A DNA stretch of 25,665 nucleotides from NCBI GenBank assembly GCA_013695195.1, contig JACDAY010000160.1, positions 1 through 25,665 of the forward strand, written 5' to 3'. The position numbers were made by a program, and so were the translations under genes. Shown here one piece after another: positions 15,496-22,061 of this stretch. This DNA comes from Blastocatellia bacterium. Its GTDB lineage: Bacteria > Acidobacteriota > Blastocatellia > Pyrinomonadales > Pyrinomonadaceae. The notes beneath the pieces were generated by a model. That model saw only the letters and a list, made by a program, of their open reading frames with translations, searched no databases and was not told the DNA's origin. Numbering within the stretch: position 1 is the stretch's first letter; each line of letters starts with the position of its first letter.

Positions 15496-15964
15496 GACGA
15501 TCGTCTTGAGCATAAGCGACTCGCGCACTGAAGAAAATGATGAATCAGGCGTGACTTTGACGGAGCTTCTTCTGACGATGGGCGCGCAGGTGGTTGAAAA
15601 AATTATTGTATCGGATGATTTGAGCGATTTACGGAATACGCTTTATGTCTTGACAGATCGCGAAGACGTTAATCTTATTATAACGACAGGCGGAACCGGC
15701 TTTTCCGCACGCGATAACACACCCGAAGCGACTCGTTCGGTAATAGAAAGGGATGCGCCCGGCCTCGCGGAAGCAATGCGGCGCGAAACCTACAAAAAAA
15801 CACCTATGGCTATGTTGTCGCGTGGTGTATGCGGCATTCGCGGAAAGACGCTGATCGTCAATCTGCCCGGCTCGCCCGACGCCGTTTCGGAATGTTTCGA
15901 AGTTATAAAGCCCGTCCTGCAGCACGCCGTGAATTTATTGACAGGCGAAACAAAGCATAAATGA
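15476..15964 (+). CDS. mog: MoaB/Mog-family molybdenum cofactor biosynthesis protein
   Basis: Probable molybdopterin adenylyltransferase, which activates molybdopterin before Mo insertion; cytoplasmic. The start at ATG 15476 gives 162 aa, the usual MoaB/Mog size. Motifs: IVLSISDSRTEENDESG (the SDS/T loop), IVSDDLSDL, LIITTGGTGFSARDNTPEA (the MPT-binding TTGGTG-S-RD-TPEA signature), SRGVCGIRGKTLIVNLPGSP (the SRG and NLPGSP blocks) and HAVNLL at the end. All key parts are present. The frame remains open upstream to 15398, but that part overlaps the Cys-rich gene and is not conserved-looking. The 20-bp overlap suggests co-transcription with feoB. Choosing Mog over MoaB by sequence alone is uncertain. 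Confidence 0.9.
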   Translation: MPNTPIKTIVLSISDSRTEENDESGVTLTELLLTMGAQVVEKIIVSDDLSDLRNTLYVLTDREDVNLIITTGGTGFSARDNTPEATRSVIERDAPGLAEAMRRETYKKTPMAMLSRGVCGIRGKTLIVNLPGSPDAVSECFEVIKPVLQHAVNLLTGETKHK

Positions 15965-15977
15965 AATCTTTTCTATT

Positions 15978-17192
15978 TTACCTGGCGATTTCGCTTACGA
16001 CTTTACCGTCGATAATCGTTCCCGTGCAGTGGGTCGTGTATTCAAACGGATCGCCGTCGTACATTGCGATGTCGGCGTCTTTACCAACCGCGAGGGAGCC
16101 GATCCGGTTATCCAAACCGAGAATTTTCGCGGCATCGATCGTTATCAAAGCGAGGGCATCGTTTTTACTTAGGCCGTTTGCGGCCGCGAGAGCCGCTTCG
16201 AATAAAACAACACGTGTTTTCGGCACGTAGCCTTCATAACCGCTTTGCAACGCCACTGGAATTCCCGCAGCTTTCAGTTTCGACGCTGTTGTCAGCGACA
16301 TGTTTTCAGTATCCCCGCCGGCCCGTGCCATTGTGGGGTGAATTATTATAGGGAAACCGGATGCTTTTATTTCGCTGAGCAGCATATGAGCGTCGGACAC
16401 ACCATCGAGAACGATTCGGATGTTAAATTCTTTGGCGATTCGCAGCGCGCTCATAATATCCTGAGATTTGTGCGCAGTGATGAGCAGCGGTATTTCGCGT
16501 TTGATGACCTTCATTAAAATTTCGGATTTTAAATCTTTCGGAGCCTCGGTTTTTTTCGAGCTTTCGAGAGCTTTAATTAGTTCCGCCCGTAGCATCGAAA
16601 CCTGTTTCGCACGGGTTCCCGGTGATTTTCCGGTGCCAGCCAATGCGCTTTGGCCGAAAGTTACGGCAATCATAGCGATTGGAATGACGGTCGCTTCATC
16701 AACATTCCTGCCGGTTGTTTTTGCAACCATCGTTTGTCCCGAAACAAGAGCCGACGGTTGGTGTCCGGTGTGGATCGTAGTTACTCCAAAGCCGCGTATC
16801 CATTCGATCAATTTCTCTTCCGCATCGTATGCGTCAATCGCGCGGAGCTCCGGCTGAACAGAATTGCCGCCGTCGAGAGCCATCTGATCGTGCGGCTGAT
16901 TCAAATAACCGTTCAAGCCCACTACTGTGTGTGCGTCGATAAGCCCGGGCGTTACGACTTTTGCGGACAAAACGCGATAGTTTGTCGGAATCTTTACACT
17001 CGCAGCGTTCCCCACGGCTTCGATCTTGCCGTTGTTAATAAGAATTACGCCATTTGTGATCGGCTCGCCGGTCATTGTCCAGACGGTTTCGCCCTTGACG
17101 GCGATTTGAGTGTATGCACTCGCCGAAAAAAGCAGAAGAATCACTGCCGAGACGCCGAGACGCCGAAGTAGGTTGTTGAAAATCATAGTCAT
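15978..17192 (-). CDS. Secreted amidohydrolase-like protein with degenerate metal site (probable pseudoenzyme)
   Basis: A 404-aa member of the imidazolonepropionase-like amidohydrolase group, a paralogue of the gene just upstream. Residues 1-28 form a signal peptide (LLLFSASAYTQ). The fold is intact: an N-terminal beta-sandwich, GLIDAHTVV near 84-91, SPGTRAKQ (190-197) and a C-terminal GSLAVGKDADIAMYDGDP block. The metal ligands are not: the second His of HxH is Val90, the histidine-rich strand reads LLITAHKSQDI, the next strand His is Gly264 (LDGVSDA), and the catalytic Asp is gone (LQSGYEG at 315-321). Chemistry by the usual mechanism is therefore unlikely. The start is set at ATG 17192; the frame is open to 17300, but that part overlaps the upstream gene and a repeat element. 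It ends 13 bp from mog, convergently. Confidence 0.88.
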   Translation of the reverse strand: MTMIFNNLLRRLGVSAVILLLFSASAYTQIAVKGETVWTMTGEPITNGVILINNGKIEAVGNAASVKIPTNYRVLSAKVVTPGLIDAHTVVGLNGYLNQPHDQMALDGGNSVQPELRAIDAYDAEEKLIEWIRGFGVTTIHTGHQPSALVSGQTMVAKTTGRNVDEATVIPIAMIAVTFGQSALAGTGKSPGTRAKQVSMLRAELIKALESSKKTEAPKDLKSEILMKVIKREIPLLITAHKSQDIMSALRIAKEFNIRIVLDGVSDAHMLLSEIKASGFPIIIHPTMARAGGDTENMSLTTASKLKAAGIPVALQSGYEGYVPKTRVVLFEAALAAANGLSKNDALALITIDAAKILGLDNRIGSLAVGKDADIAMYDGDPFEYTTHCTGTIIDGKVVSEIAR

Positions 17193-17234
17193 TAAGTTTA
17201 CTTTCTTTCCTTTGCGTGTCTGCGTCTCGGGGCG
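17146..17234. repeat. Inverted octamer-repeat element between the amidohydrolase genes
   Basis: The left array (17146-17169) is GCCGAGAC, GCCGAGAC, GCCGAAGT. The right array (about 17211-17234) is TTTGCGTG, TCTGCGTC, TCGGGGCG, whose reverse complement carries CCGAGACGC and GACACGC. The arms agree at about 17 of 21 positions. The left arm encodes part of the signal peptide of the downstream amidohydrolase (RRLGVSA). The right arm lies between that gene's start and the stop of the upstream gene. Confidence 0.7.
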
Positions 17235-17253
17235 TTGTAAATCTTCATCTTCG

Positions 17254-18579
17254 TCAATTTCCACTTCCGATGTCGCCGTCAAAACATTCGATATGAGCAT
17301 CGCCGTCCGTTCCGGCGCCGAGTCCGCCGACGGCGATCAGATAATCCTTCGCATCAGCGCGGTCAAAGACCTTTTTGCCTTCCACCCAGGTTTGCAGGAC
17401 GTGTGTGTAAACGCTCAACGGATCGCCGGACAAGACGATGAAGTCGGCGTCCTTGCCTGGTTCCAGCGACCCAACATTAACTTGTAGATCGAGCATGATA
17501 GCGTTTGCCATCGTCATGCCATAAAGCGCTTTTTCGCGCGACATACCGGCCCGCACTGCCAAACCGGCCGAGCGCAGAAACCAGCGCGAATCGGTTATTC
17601 CATCATCGGTGTGAAAGCCGGTCAGAACTCCGGCTTTCTCGAGTGCGGCGCCGCTTTCAAATTTGAGACCGACGGCTTCAAGCTTGCCGCCAGGCGAATC
17701 TATTACAATGATCGACGCTGGAGCCTTGGCCTTTGCAATTTCATCGGCGACCTTCCACGCCTCGGAAACGTGCTGCAGAACTATTTTGAATCCGAATTCC
17801 TTCTGCAGACGCAAAGCGGTTAAAATATCGTCGTGACGGTGGGTATGAAAATGCACGACGCGCTTGCCGTCCAGAACTTCGACCAACGCTTCCATAGCCA
17901 ATTCCCGGGCGGGCATTTTGGATGCATCGCTGCCGGCTTTTTTAATTTTGTCCCGGTATTCCTGCGCTTTGATAAACTGTTCGCGGACCAGAGCCGCGGA
18001 TTTCGCACGGGTTCCGGGAAACTTGCCGCCTCCGGCTCGGATCGGGTTCGTGCCGTTTGCGAATTTGATTCCACCCGCATATCTGCCGGCCTTGTCGTAG
18101 ATAAGCAGGTCGTCAATTTTGACGGCGTTGTCCCGGAGTTTCAAATATAATGTCTGGCCGCTGTCCAGATGTCCGGAGCCGGGCATTACGTTGACGGTCG
18201 TGATGCCGCCGGCTTGAGCACGTTGGAGACTGACGGCACGGGCGTTGATGCCGTCGAGTAGCCGGACATCCGGCTGGATCGGCCCGGATTCATCGCCGCC
18301 GGAACCGCCGCCGATGTGGCTGTGCGAATCTACGAGGCCCGGCATTATAGTTCTGCTGTCCAAATCGATTTTTACGACGTTAGAAGGTAACTTTACTGCT
18401 CGTGTATCGCCGACGGCTGTAATTTTCCCGTTTTGAACGAGTAAAACTCCTTTCTCGATTGGTAAACCGGCGATCGGAATTATTCTGGCATTTATGAACG
18501 CCGTGGGTTTGTCCTGTCCTAAGACCGAACAGACTGACAGCATAAGGATAGCGACACAGTAGCAAATATTTTTTTTCAT
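17254..18579 (-). CDS. Secreted metal-dependent amidohydrolase (imidazolonepropionase-like)
   Basis: A 441-aa exported hydrolase. Residues 1-21 form a signal peptide (cleavage near VLG-QD). The metal ligands of the amidohydrolase superfamily are all visible: DSHSH with His86 and His88, the strand VVHFHTHRHDD with His243, His245 and His247, His270 in LQHVSEA, and Asp325/326 in FHTDDG. The C-terminal NVGSLEPGKDADFIVLSGDP closes the beta-sandwich. Related proteins are annotated as imidazolonepropionases or Xaa-Pro dipeptidases; with a signal peptide, a peptide- or amide-cleaving role in the periplasm is more likely than histidine catabolism. GAGG precedes the ATG by about 4 nt. It is followed by a paralogue that has lost the metal ligands, so the two may act as a complex. 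Confidence 0.92.
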   Translation of the reverse strand: MKKNICYCVAILMLSVCSVLGQDKPTAFINARIIPIAGLPIEKGVLLVQNGKITAVGDTRAVKLPSNVVKIDLDSRTIMPGLVDSHSHIGGGSGGDESGPIQPDVRLLDGINARAVSLQRAQAGGITTVNVMPGSGHLDSGQTLYLKLRDNAVKIDDLLIYDKAGRYAGGIKFANGTNPIRAGGGKFPGTRAKSAALVREQFIKAQEYRDKIKKAGSDASKMPARELAMEALVEVLDGKRVVHFHTHRHDDILTALRLQKEFGFKIVLQHVSEAWKVADEIAKAKAPASIIVIDSPGGKLEAVGLKFESGAALEKAGVLTGFHTDDGITDSRWFLRSAGLAVRAGMSREKALYGMTMANAIMLDLQVNVGSLEPGKDADFIVLSGDPLSVYTHVLQTWVEGKKVFDRADAKDYLIAVGGLGAGTDGDAHIECFDGDIGSGN

Positions 18580-18876
18580 AAGACCTCAATTAGTAGCGCT
18601 TTATGTAATTTATGAGAAGCGGCGTGTATTGATAAATTGCTACATAAATATGATTTCTGTCAAGATTGGAGTAACGAAATTACACACCATTTTCTTCAAT
18701 GTCCAAAAAATCTCGAAGTCGAAAAAAGTTCGGAACAAAGGTGGAACTCATGTCGTATTCGATCTTATTAGACCGAAAGAATCCAGTTTTCGGTTTGCGA
18801 TATTTTCGGTAAAGCCAAAATATAACTGATCTAAAATTCTAGTACGCAAAAACTACAAAAGCGAACGTCTTATCTA
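18580..18876. other. Intergenic region between divergent amidohydrolase and 72-aa gene
   Basis: AT-rich spacer with no supported gene. A TTGACA on the minus strand (18659-18664) could be the -35 of the amidohydrolase pair, but no convincing -10 follows. A small hairpin, ACCGAAA / TTTCGGT (18772-18794), lies in the middle. A 66-codon open frame at 18629-18829 has no ribosome site or protein-like composition. Confidence 0.4.
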
Positions 18877-18891
18877 CGGCACGCTAATTGC
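18877..18891 (+). promoter_or_regulatory. Sigma-54 promoter of 72-aa basic protein gene
   Basis: CGGCACGCTAATTGC followed by A-rich sequence matches the RpoN consensus TGGCACG-N4-TTGC at nearly every position, with GG-N10-GC spacing. It predicts a start near 18903 and a 70-nt leader ending in a strong GGAGGAGG ribosome site. Confidence 0.75.
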
Positions 18892-18973
18892 AAAAAGTAT
18901 TCGGGCAGGGAATAAATGACATCCAGAAGCAGATTCATAGGTTAAAATCATACAGAACAAGGAGGAGGCAATT

Positions 18974-19192
18974 GTGAGTAATAAAGCTAAAATTAAAGTT
19001 ATTAAGAAGAACGAAGTAAAAGTTACGCAAGAGCCGCAAATGGTTGAAACACAACCAAAACGCGAGGCTGCGAGAGCGGTGGTTTCAACCGTTACGAATT
19101 GGGTCAGCGATTTTCAAACTCGGAAACGCGATGAGACCAAGGCGGCATTCGAAAGGTTTCTAACCCCAAATCCCCGGCCCAGCGAATCGTAA
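18974..19192 (+). CDS. Small basic hypothetical protein under sigma-54 control
   Basis: 72 residues starting from GTG, with GGAGGAGG 5 nt upstream, the best ribosome site in the window, which fixes the start. The N-terminal 30 residues are lysine-rich (MSNKAKIKVIKKNEVKV); the middle is helical with TVTNWVSDFQTRKRDETKAA, ending in a proline/serine tail. No domain is recognised and there is no membrane segment or signal peptide. The strong sigma-54 promoter (18877) and excellent ribosome site predict high, conditional expression. A candidate terminator follows at 19204. A structural or DNA/RNA-associated small protein would fit its charge, but this is only inference. Confidence 0.82.
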   Translation: MSNKAKIKVIKKNEVKVTQEPQMVETQPKREAARAVVSTVTNWVSDFQTRKRDETKAAFERFLTPNPRPSES

Positions 19193-19203
19193 AGTTTCAA
19201 TAC

Positions 19204-19230
19204 ATTACCGGATCTTGTCACGCCGGTAAT
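19204..19230 (+). terminator. Candidate terminator after 72-aa gene
   Basis: A perfect 8-bp inverted repeat, ATTACCGG / CCGGTAAT, with an 11-nt loop, starts 12 bp after the stop codon. It is followed by CAATCATTTTCAT rather than a clean T-run, so termination efficiency is uncertain. The remaining bases to 19436 are AT-rich and hold no gene. Confidence 0.45.
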
Positions 19231-19436
19231 CAATCATTTTCATACAAAAAAAAAGTAAAAAAAGCAGGTGCTATGAGTCTGTTTTTTACTGCGCGGCCTC
19301 TGGTAAATATCTTTTAAATATAAGTTGGCGGATTTTCCGGTTCGCTGTTATGCTAACGCCAAACATTTTTAGGTCAATTAAAGTAGATCAACAGCGCGAA
19401 TTATCGCAGCAGGGTTTATAATCCACAAAGACAGCG

Positions 19437-20213
19437 ATGAGAGTACAGCTTTTACCAAGCAGTTTTGAGGAAAACGGCGGAGCTTCTACTAAACAGCATC
19501 TGACATGCATTCTCGTGGATGATCGTATAGCCTTTGACGCGGGCAGCCTTGCAATGGCAAGCAGCATGCTGCAAAAGCGCAAGGTTCGTGACGTAGTGCT
19601 CAGCCACGCCCATCTAGACCATATTGCCGGCCTTCCGTTATTTGTAGACGACCTTTTCTCCACCTTAACTGAGCCGATTCGCATCCATGCTACCGCGGAA
19701 GTAATCGAGATTCTGGAAAGAGATATTTTTAACTGGTCGGTGTACCCGCGTTTTTCGGAGCTGTTCAATCAGAACGGACCGGTGATGATGTATTTACCGT
19801 TCAAGCCTGGAGTGGAATTCAGGGTTGGCCACCTCTCGACCCGGGCAATCCCCGTCAACCATAAGGTTCCTAGCTGCGGTTTTATTGTGTCCGATGGATT
19901 TAAGACCTTTGCAATGAGCGGGGACACCGCTGCGATGGATGATTTTTGGCATGCAGTGAATGAGGCTTCAGACTTGTCCGCAGTTTTGGTAGAATGCGCT
20001 TTTCCTAATGAGCTTCAAGAGCTGGCAGCTGCTTCTCATCATTTAACACCTTCAGGATTAATGAATGAGCTTGCGAAATGCGAAAGGTCGGATTGTACAT
20101 TTTATGTGGTAAATCTGAAGCCGGCGTATCGCGAACAGACAATAGAACAGATAGATGCCTTAAATATTGAAAATCTGAAATTGTTAGAGGTAGGCAGGGT
20201 TTACGAGTGGTAA
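19437..20213 (+). CDS. Class-II cyclic-nucleotide phosphodiesterase-like MBL-fold protein
   Basis: A 258-aa metallo-beta-lactamase-fold hydrolase. The zinc motif is SHAHLDHIAGLPLFVDDLF: His57, His59, Asp61 and His62, and this extended form matches the signature of class-II cAMP phosphodiesterases (HxHLDHxxGL). Further ligands are probably His in VNHKVPSCGF (about 140), Asp in MSGDTA (about 158) and His in ASHHLTPSG (about 200). The likely reaction is hydrolysis of 3',5'-cyclic nucleotides to 5'-nucleotides. No signal peptide is evident, so it should act in the cytoplasm. Start ATG 19437 lacks a clear Shine-Dalgarno. It ends directly against the convergent gene at 20214. A different phosphodiester substrate cannot be excluded. 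Confidence 0.85.
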   Translation: MRVQLLPSSFEENGGASTKQHLTCILVDDRIAFDAGSLAMASSMLQKRKVRDVVLSHAHLDHIAGLPLFVDDLFSTLTEPIRIHATAEVIEILERDIFNWSVYPRFSELFNQNGPVMMYLPFKPGVEFRVGHLSTRAIPVNHKVPSCGFIVSDGFKTFAMSGDTAAMDDFWHAVNEASDLSAVLVECAFPNELQELAAASHHLTPSGLMNELAKCERSDCTFYVVNLKPAYREQTIEQIDALNIENLKLLEVGRVYEW

Positions 20214-20450
20214 CTATTTTACAGTGCCGCGAAGAAAATTTAGCGACTCGAAGGCTCCTTCGCGATGTTCGCCGGTAAAATCGTGTAACACAACACGACC
20301 ATTCGATCGAACGCTTTTGATACGAAACGTTCTTTCTTCACGGCTGCGACCCGGCATGATTTCAGCTTTAAAAGTAACAAGCATTTCCGGCCTGGCCCAA
20401 ACATTCGCTGCCGATGTTTCTTTTTTGTTTTTACTATTAAAGATCGCCAT
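20214..20450 (-). CDS. Small hypothetical protein, downstream of 59-aa gene
   Basis: 78 residues: a short charged N-terminus (MAIFNSKNKKETSAAN), then a beta-rich core, EMLVTFKAEIMPGRSREERTFRIKSVRSNGRVVLHDFTGEHREGAF in outline, suggesting a small barrel of four or five strands. No catalytic motif is recognised. Its start overlaps the last 14 bases of the upstream 59-aa gene in another frame, which indicates translational coupling. Its stop (TAG at 20216-20214) abuts the stop of the phosphodiesterase gene with no gap. Protein-like composition and the coupling support a real gene. Confidence 0.72.
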   Translation of the reverse strand: MAIFNSKNKKETSAANVWARPEMLVTFKAEIMPGRSREERTFRIKSVRSNGRVVLHDFTGEHREGAFESLNFLRGTVK

Positions 20451-20616
20451 TTATATTTTTCGGGTCCAGCTTCTTTTTATGTTTTATTTTTCGACGCGAC
20501 GGATGGATCTTTTCTTCCGGCTTTTCATTCCCGAAGCGTTGAGTCGGCGGAGCGGTCGGTTTACGAATGGAGCCGAATCCCGGGCGTTCTTCTTTTTTAC
20601 TCTTGCTGCCGCTCAT
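20437..20616 (-). CDS. Very small basic hypothetical protein
   Basis: Read directly from the bases: 59 residues starting MSGSKSKKEERPGFGSIRKP, then PTQRFGNEKPEEK and a strongly basic tail (HPSRRKIKHKKKLDPKN) ending NGDL. It is rich in Lys, Arg and Pro, with no hydrophobic core, so probably disordered and possibly nucleic-acid binding. It overlaps the downstream 78-aa gene by 14 bases. A consensus TATAAT 8 nt before the ATG, and no Shine-Dalgarno, indicates a leaderless transcript. Function is unknown. Confidence 0.65.
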   Translation of the reverse strand: MSGSKSKKEERPGFGSIRKPTAPPTQRFGNEKPEEKIHPSRRKIKHKKKLDPKNINGDL

Positions 20617-20624
20617 GGAAGCAG

Positions 20625-20630
20625 ATTATA
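20625..20630 (-). promoter_or_regulatory. -10 hexamer of a probably leaderless minus-strand transcript
   Basis: On the minus strand TATAAT is followed by CTGCTTCC and then ATG (20616). Transcription starting about 7 nt after the hexamer would begin at or next to the start codon. A TAGACG lies 16 bp upstream as a weak -35. Confidence 0.5.
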
Positions 20631-20654
20631 GCAGATGACGCAAAATCGTCTATA

Positions 20655-20684
20655 CCCAAATGAAATTAAAGTTTGGGGTTTTTT
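20655..20684 (+). terminator. Terminator-like hairpin in divergent spacer
   Basis: CCCAAA and TTTGGG (20655-20660 and 20672-20677) pair around an 11-nt loop and are followed by GGTTTTTT. The T-run is on the plus strand, so it would stop plus-strand transcripts entering from the left before the promoter of the next gene. Confidence 0.4.
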
Positions 20685-20708
20685 ACCATTGGTTGCAGAA
20701 CCTATTGA

Positions 20709-20737
20709 TTGACAAATTTCAGCAAAAAATTCACTAT
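20709..20737 (+). promoter_or_regulatory. Possible sigma-70-type promoter of two-TM hypothetical
   Basis: A perfect TTGACA (20709-20714) is followed after 17 bp by CACTAT (20732-20737), a poor -10. The spacing is right and it lies about 75 bp before the ATG at 20813. Confidence 0.35.
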
Positions 20738-20812
20738 GAAAATCGTTTCAATTGAAAACACAGCCAAATCATCCGAGGCAAACTAATTTCAAAGAGGAAT
20801 AATTCAGGCCGG

Positions 20813-21730
20813 ATGCAGCAATATCGCGAAGACGTAAATAAGTACCGGCGGCCGTTTTGGATGCCCGCCCTGAATTATTATTTTTTGGCGGCTACTACAG
20901 CGGCCGCCTTTTTCGTTTTTGTCTGGGGAATTTTGCATGACGGGATTGATGATTCCCAGTGGATCATGGCCGCGGCTGCTGCTGTGATTATCTTATCCGG
21001 TGCTGTTTTTTTAAGAGAAGTAGTACTTCGCGGCGCGCGAGACCGTTTTCTCTCTGCCAAAAGGCTCGATAAAAGCCTGCGAAACATTTCTTCGCATCCG
21101 GACCCGGCTCAAGATTCCACGAAACTGACTCTTGAAAGGAATAACGCAATTTTAAGGGAAATAAAACAAAAATCCGACGCTGCCAAAGTACTTGGAAAAT
21201 TCTCCGAGGGACATAAGGAAGTAGTCGATATTTGCGATGAATATTTGGCCGCAACAGCTCGTGAACTTCCCAAAGTCGGAGCCGGTTCACCCCGTATCGC
21301 GGCTCTGCGAAAAGGGAACAAGCTCGCAGGCAGATCTCATCATTTTCATATGCTTCAATGGGTTGAGATCGAAGCACGTTCCCTAATGCAGGACGCTAAC
21401 GCCCGTGATAAGATATCGGAAAAGCTGGATATTGCTCAGAAGGCTCTCGGAATAGTTGAACGTGGATTGGCTTTTTACCCGGACGAAATACGCCTGCTTG
21501 AATCGCAAGCCCTACTTCAGGATTTTACCGCTTCGATTAAAGTATCTAATTGGATCGATAAAGCCGAACGTGCATTTTTCAAGGGCAATCATAAACGCGC
21601 GATCGACCTTTATAAGGACGCTCTGTTCGATCTGGAGCGTGATAGTATTAAAAGCATGGACAGGCAACTTATGGCGGAAAAAATTCATTTAGAAATAAAA
21701 CGCATAAAAGGATTTCCCGAAAAAACTTAG
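20813..21730 (+). CDS. Two-TM membrane protein with helical cytoplasmic domain
   Basis: 305 residues. Two N-terminal membrane helices (about 21-42 and 50-68) are separated by a short acidic loop (HDGIDDSQ). The long C-terminal part (about 75-305) is almost all helical and charged, with a TPR-like section near 215-280: RGLAFYPDEIRLLESQALL, then AERAFFKGNHKRAIDLYKDAL. With two helices, the helical domain would face the cytoplasm. No known family is recognised; the layout suggests a membrane-tethered protein-interaction scaffold. The start ATG follows a purine-rich AGGCCGG, which may serve as the ribosome site, and a candidate promoter lies at 20709. It is co-directional with the genes to its right. 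Confidence 0.8.
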   Translation: MQQYREDVNKYRRPFWMPALNYYFLAATTAAAFFVFVWGILHDGIDDSQWIMAAAAAVIILSGAVFLREVVLRGARDRFLSAKRLDKSLRNISSHPDPAQDSTKLTLERNNAILREIKQKSDAAKVLGKFSEGHKEVVDICDEYLAATARELPKVGAGSPRIAALRKGNKLAGRSHHFHMLQWVEIEARSLMQDANARDKISEKLDIAQKALGIVERGLAFYPDEIRLLESQALLQDFTASIKVSNWIDKAERAFFKGNHKRAIDLYKDALFDLERDSIKSMDRQLMAEKIHLEIKRIKGFPEKT

Positions 21731-21792
21731 TGCAGCCTGTGCACAGTCATGAAATGCCATTGTGTTCTTGCAGCTTAATTGAAATTTTATAA

Positions 21793-22014
21793 ATGATTTC
21801 GCAAAAATGCCCCAAGTGCAACAGTTCAAGAATACGTCGCGGCTATCGGCCGACTCCTCTCTGGTCGAAGTTTCTATTCAGGTTCAATCTTTTGTGTGAC
21901 GGCTGTAATCTTGAATTTAAGGGATTTGCTCTGCCGGGAACGGTGAAGTCCAGCTCAGGCTCAAAGCGCCGGAAACAGGTTAATCTCAAAGGCCCAAATC
22001 GGCCCGGTGCCTAG
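21793..22014 (+). CDS. Zinc-ribbon small protein
   Basis: 73 residues with CPKC (6-9) and CDGC (35-38) about 26 residues apart, the classic spacing of a four-cysteine zinc ribbon. Arg-rich RIRRGYRPTP and the hydrophobic WSKFLFRFNLL lie between the pairs, then a basic disordered tail (SSSGSKRRKQVNLKG). Similar small proteins occur as stand-alone hypotheticals; no function is known. It lies 62 bp after the two-TM gene and 47 bp before the export gene on the same strand, so it may share a transcript. No strong Shine-Dalgarno is seen. Confidence 0.7.
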   Translation: MISQKCPKCNSSRIRRGYRPTPLWSKFLFRFNLLCDGCNLEFKGFALPGTVKSSSGSKRRKQVNLKGPNRPGA

Positions 22015-22061
22015 AAACATAAGGAACGTAACGTAATTGCATCGGGAATAAAGAAAATAAA

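Noticed and set aside
15978..17192. Pseudogene call for the degenerate amidohydrolase
   Set aside because: The frame is intact over the full length with signal peptide and C-terminal blocks preserved, so a retained pseudoenzyme is more likely than a decaying gene.
18629..18829. 66-codon frame in the divergent spacer
   Set aside because: AT-rich, no Shine-Dalgarno, overlaps a hairpin and lies just before a strong promoter for another gene.
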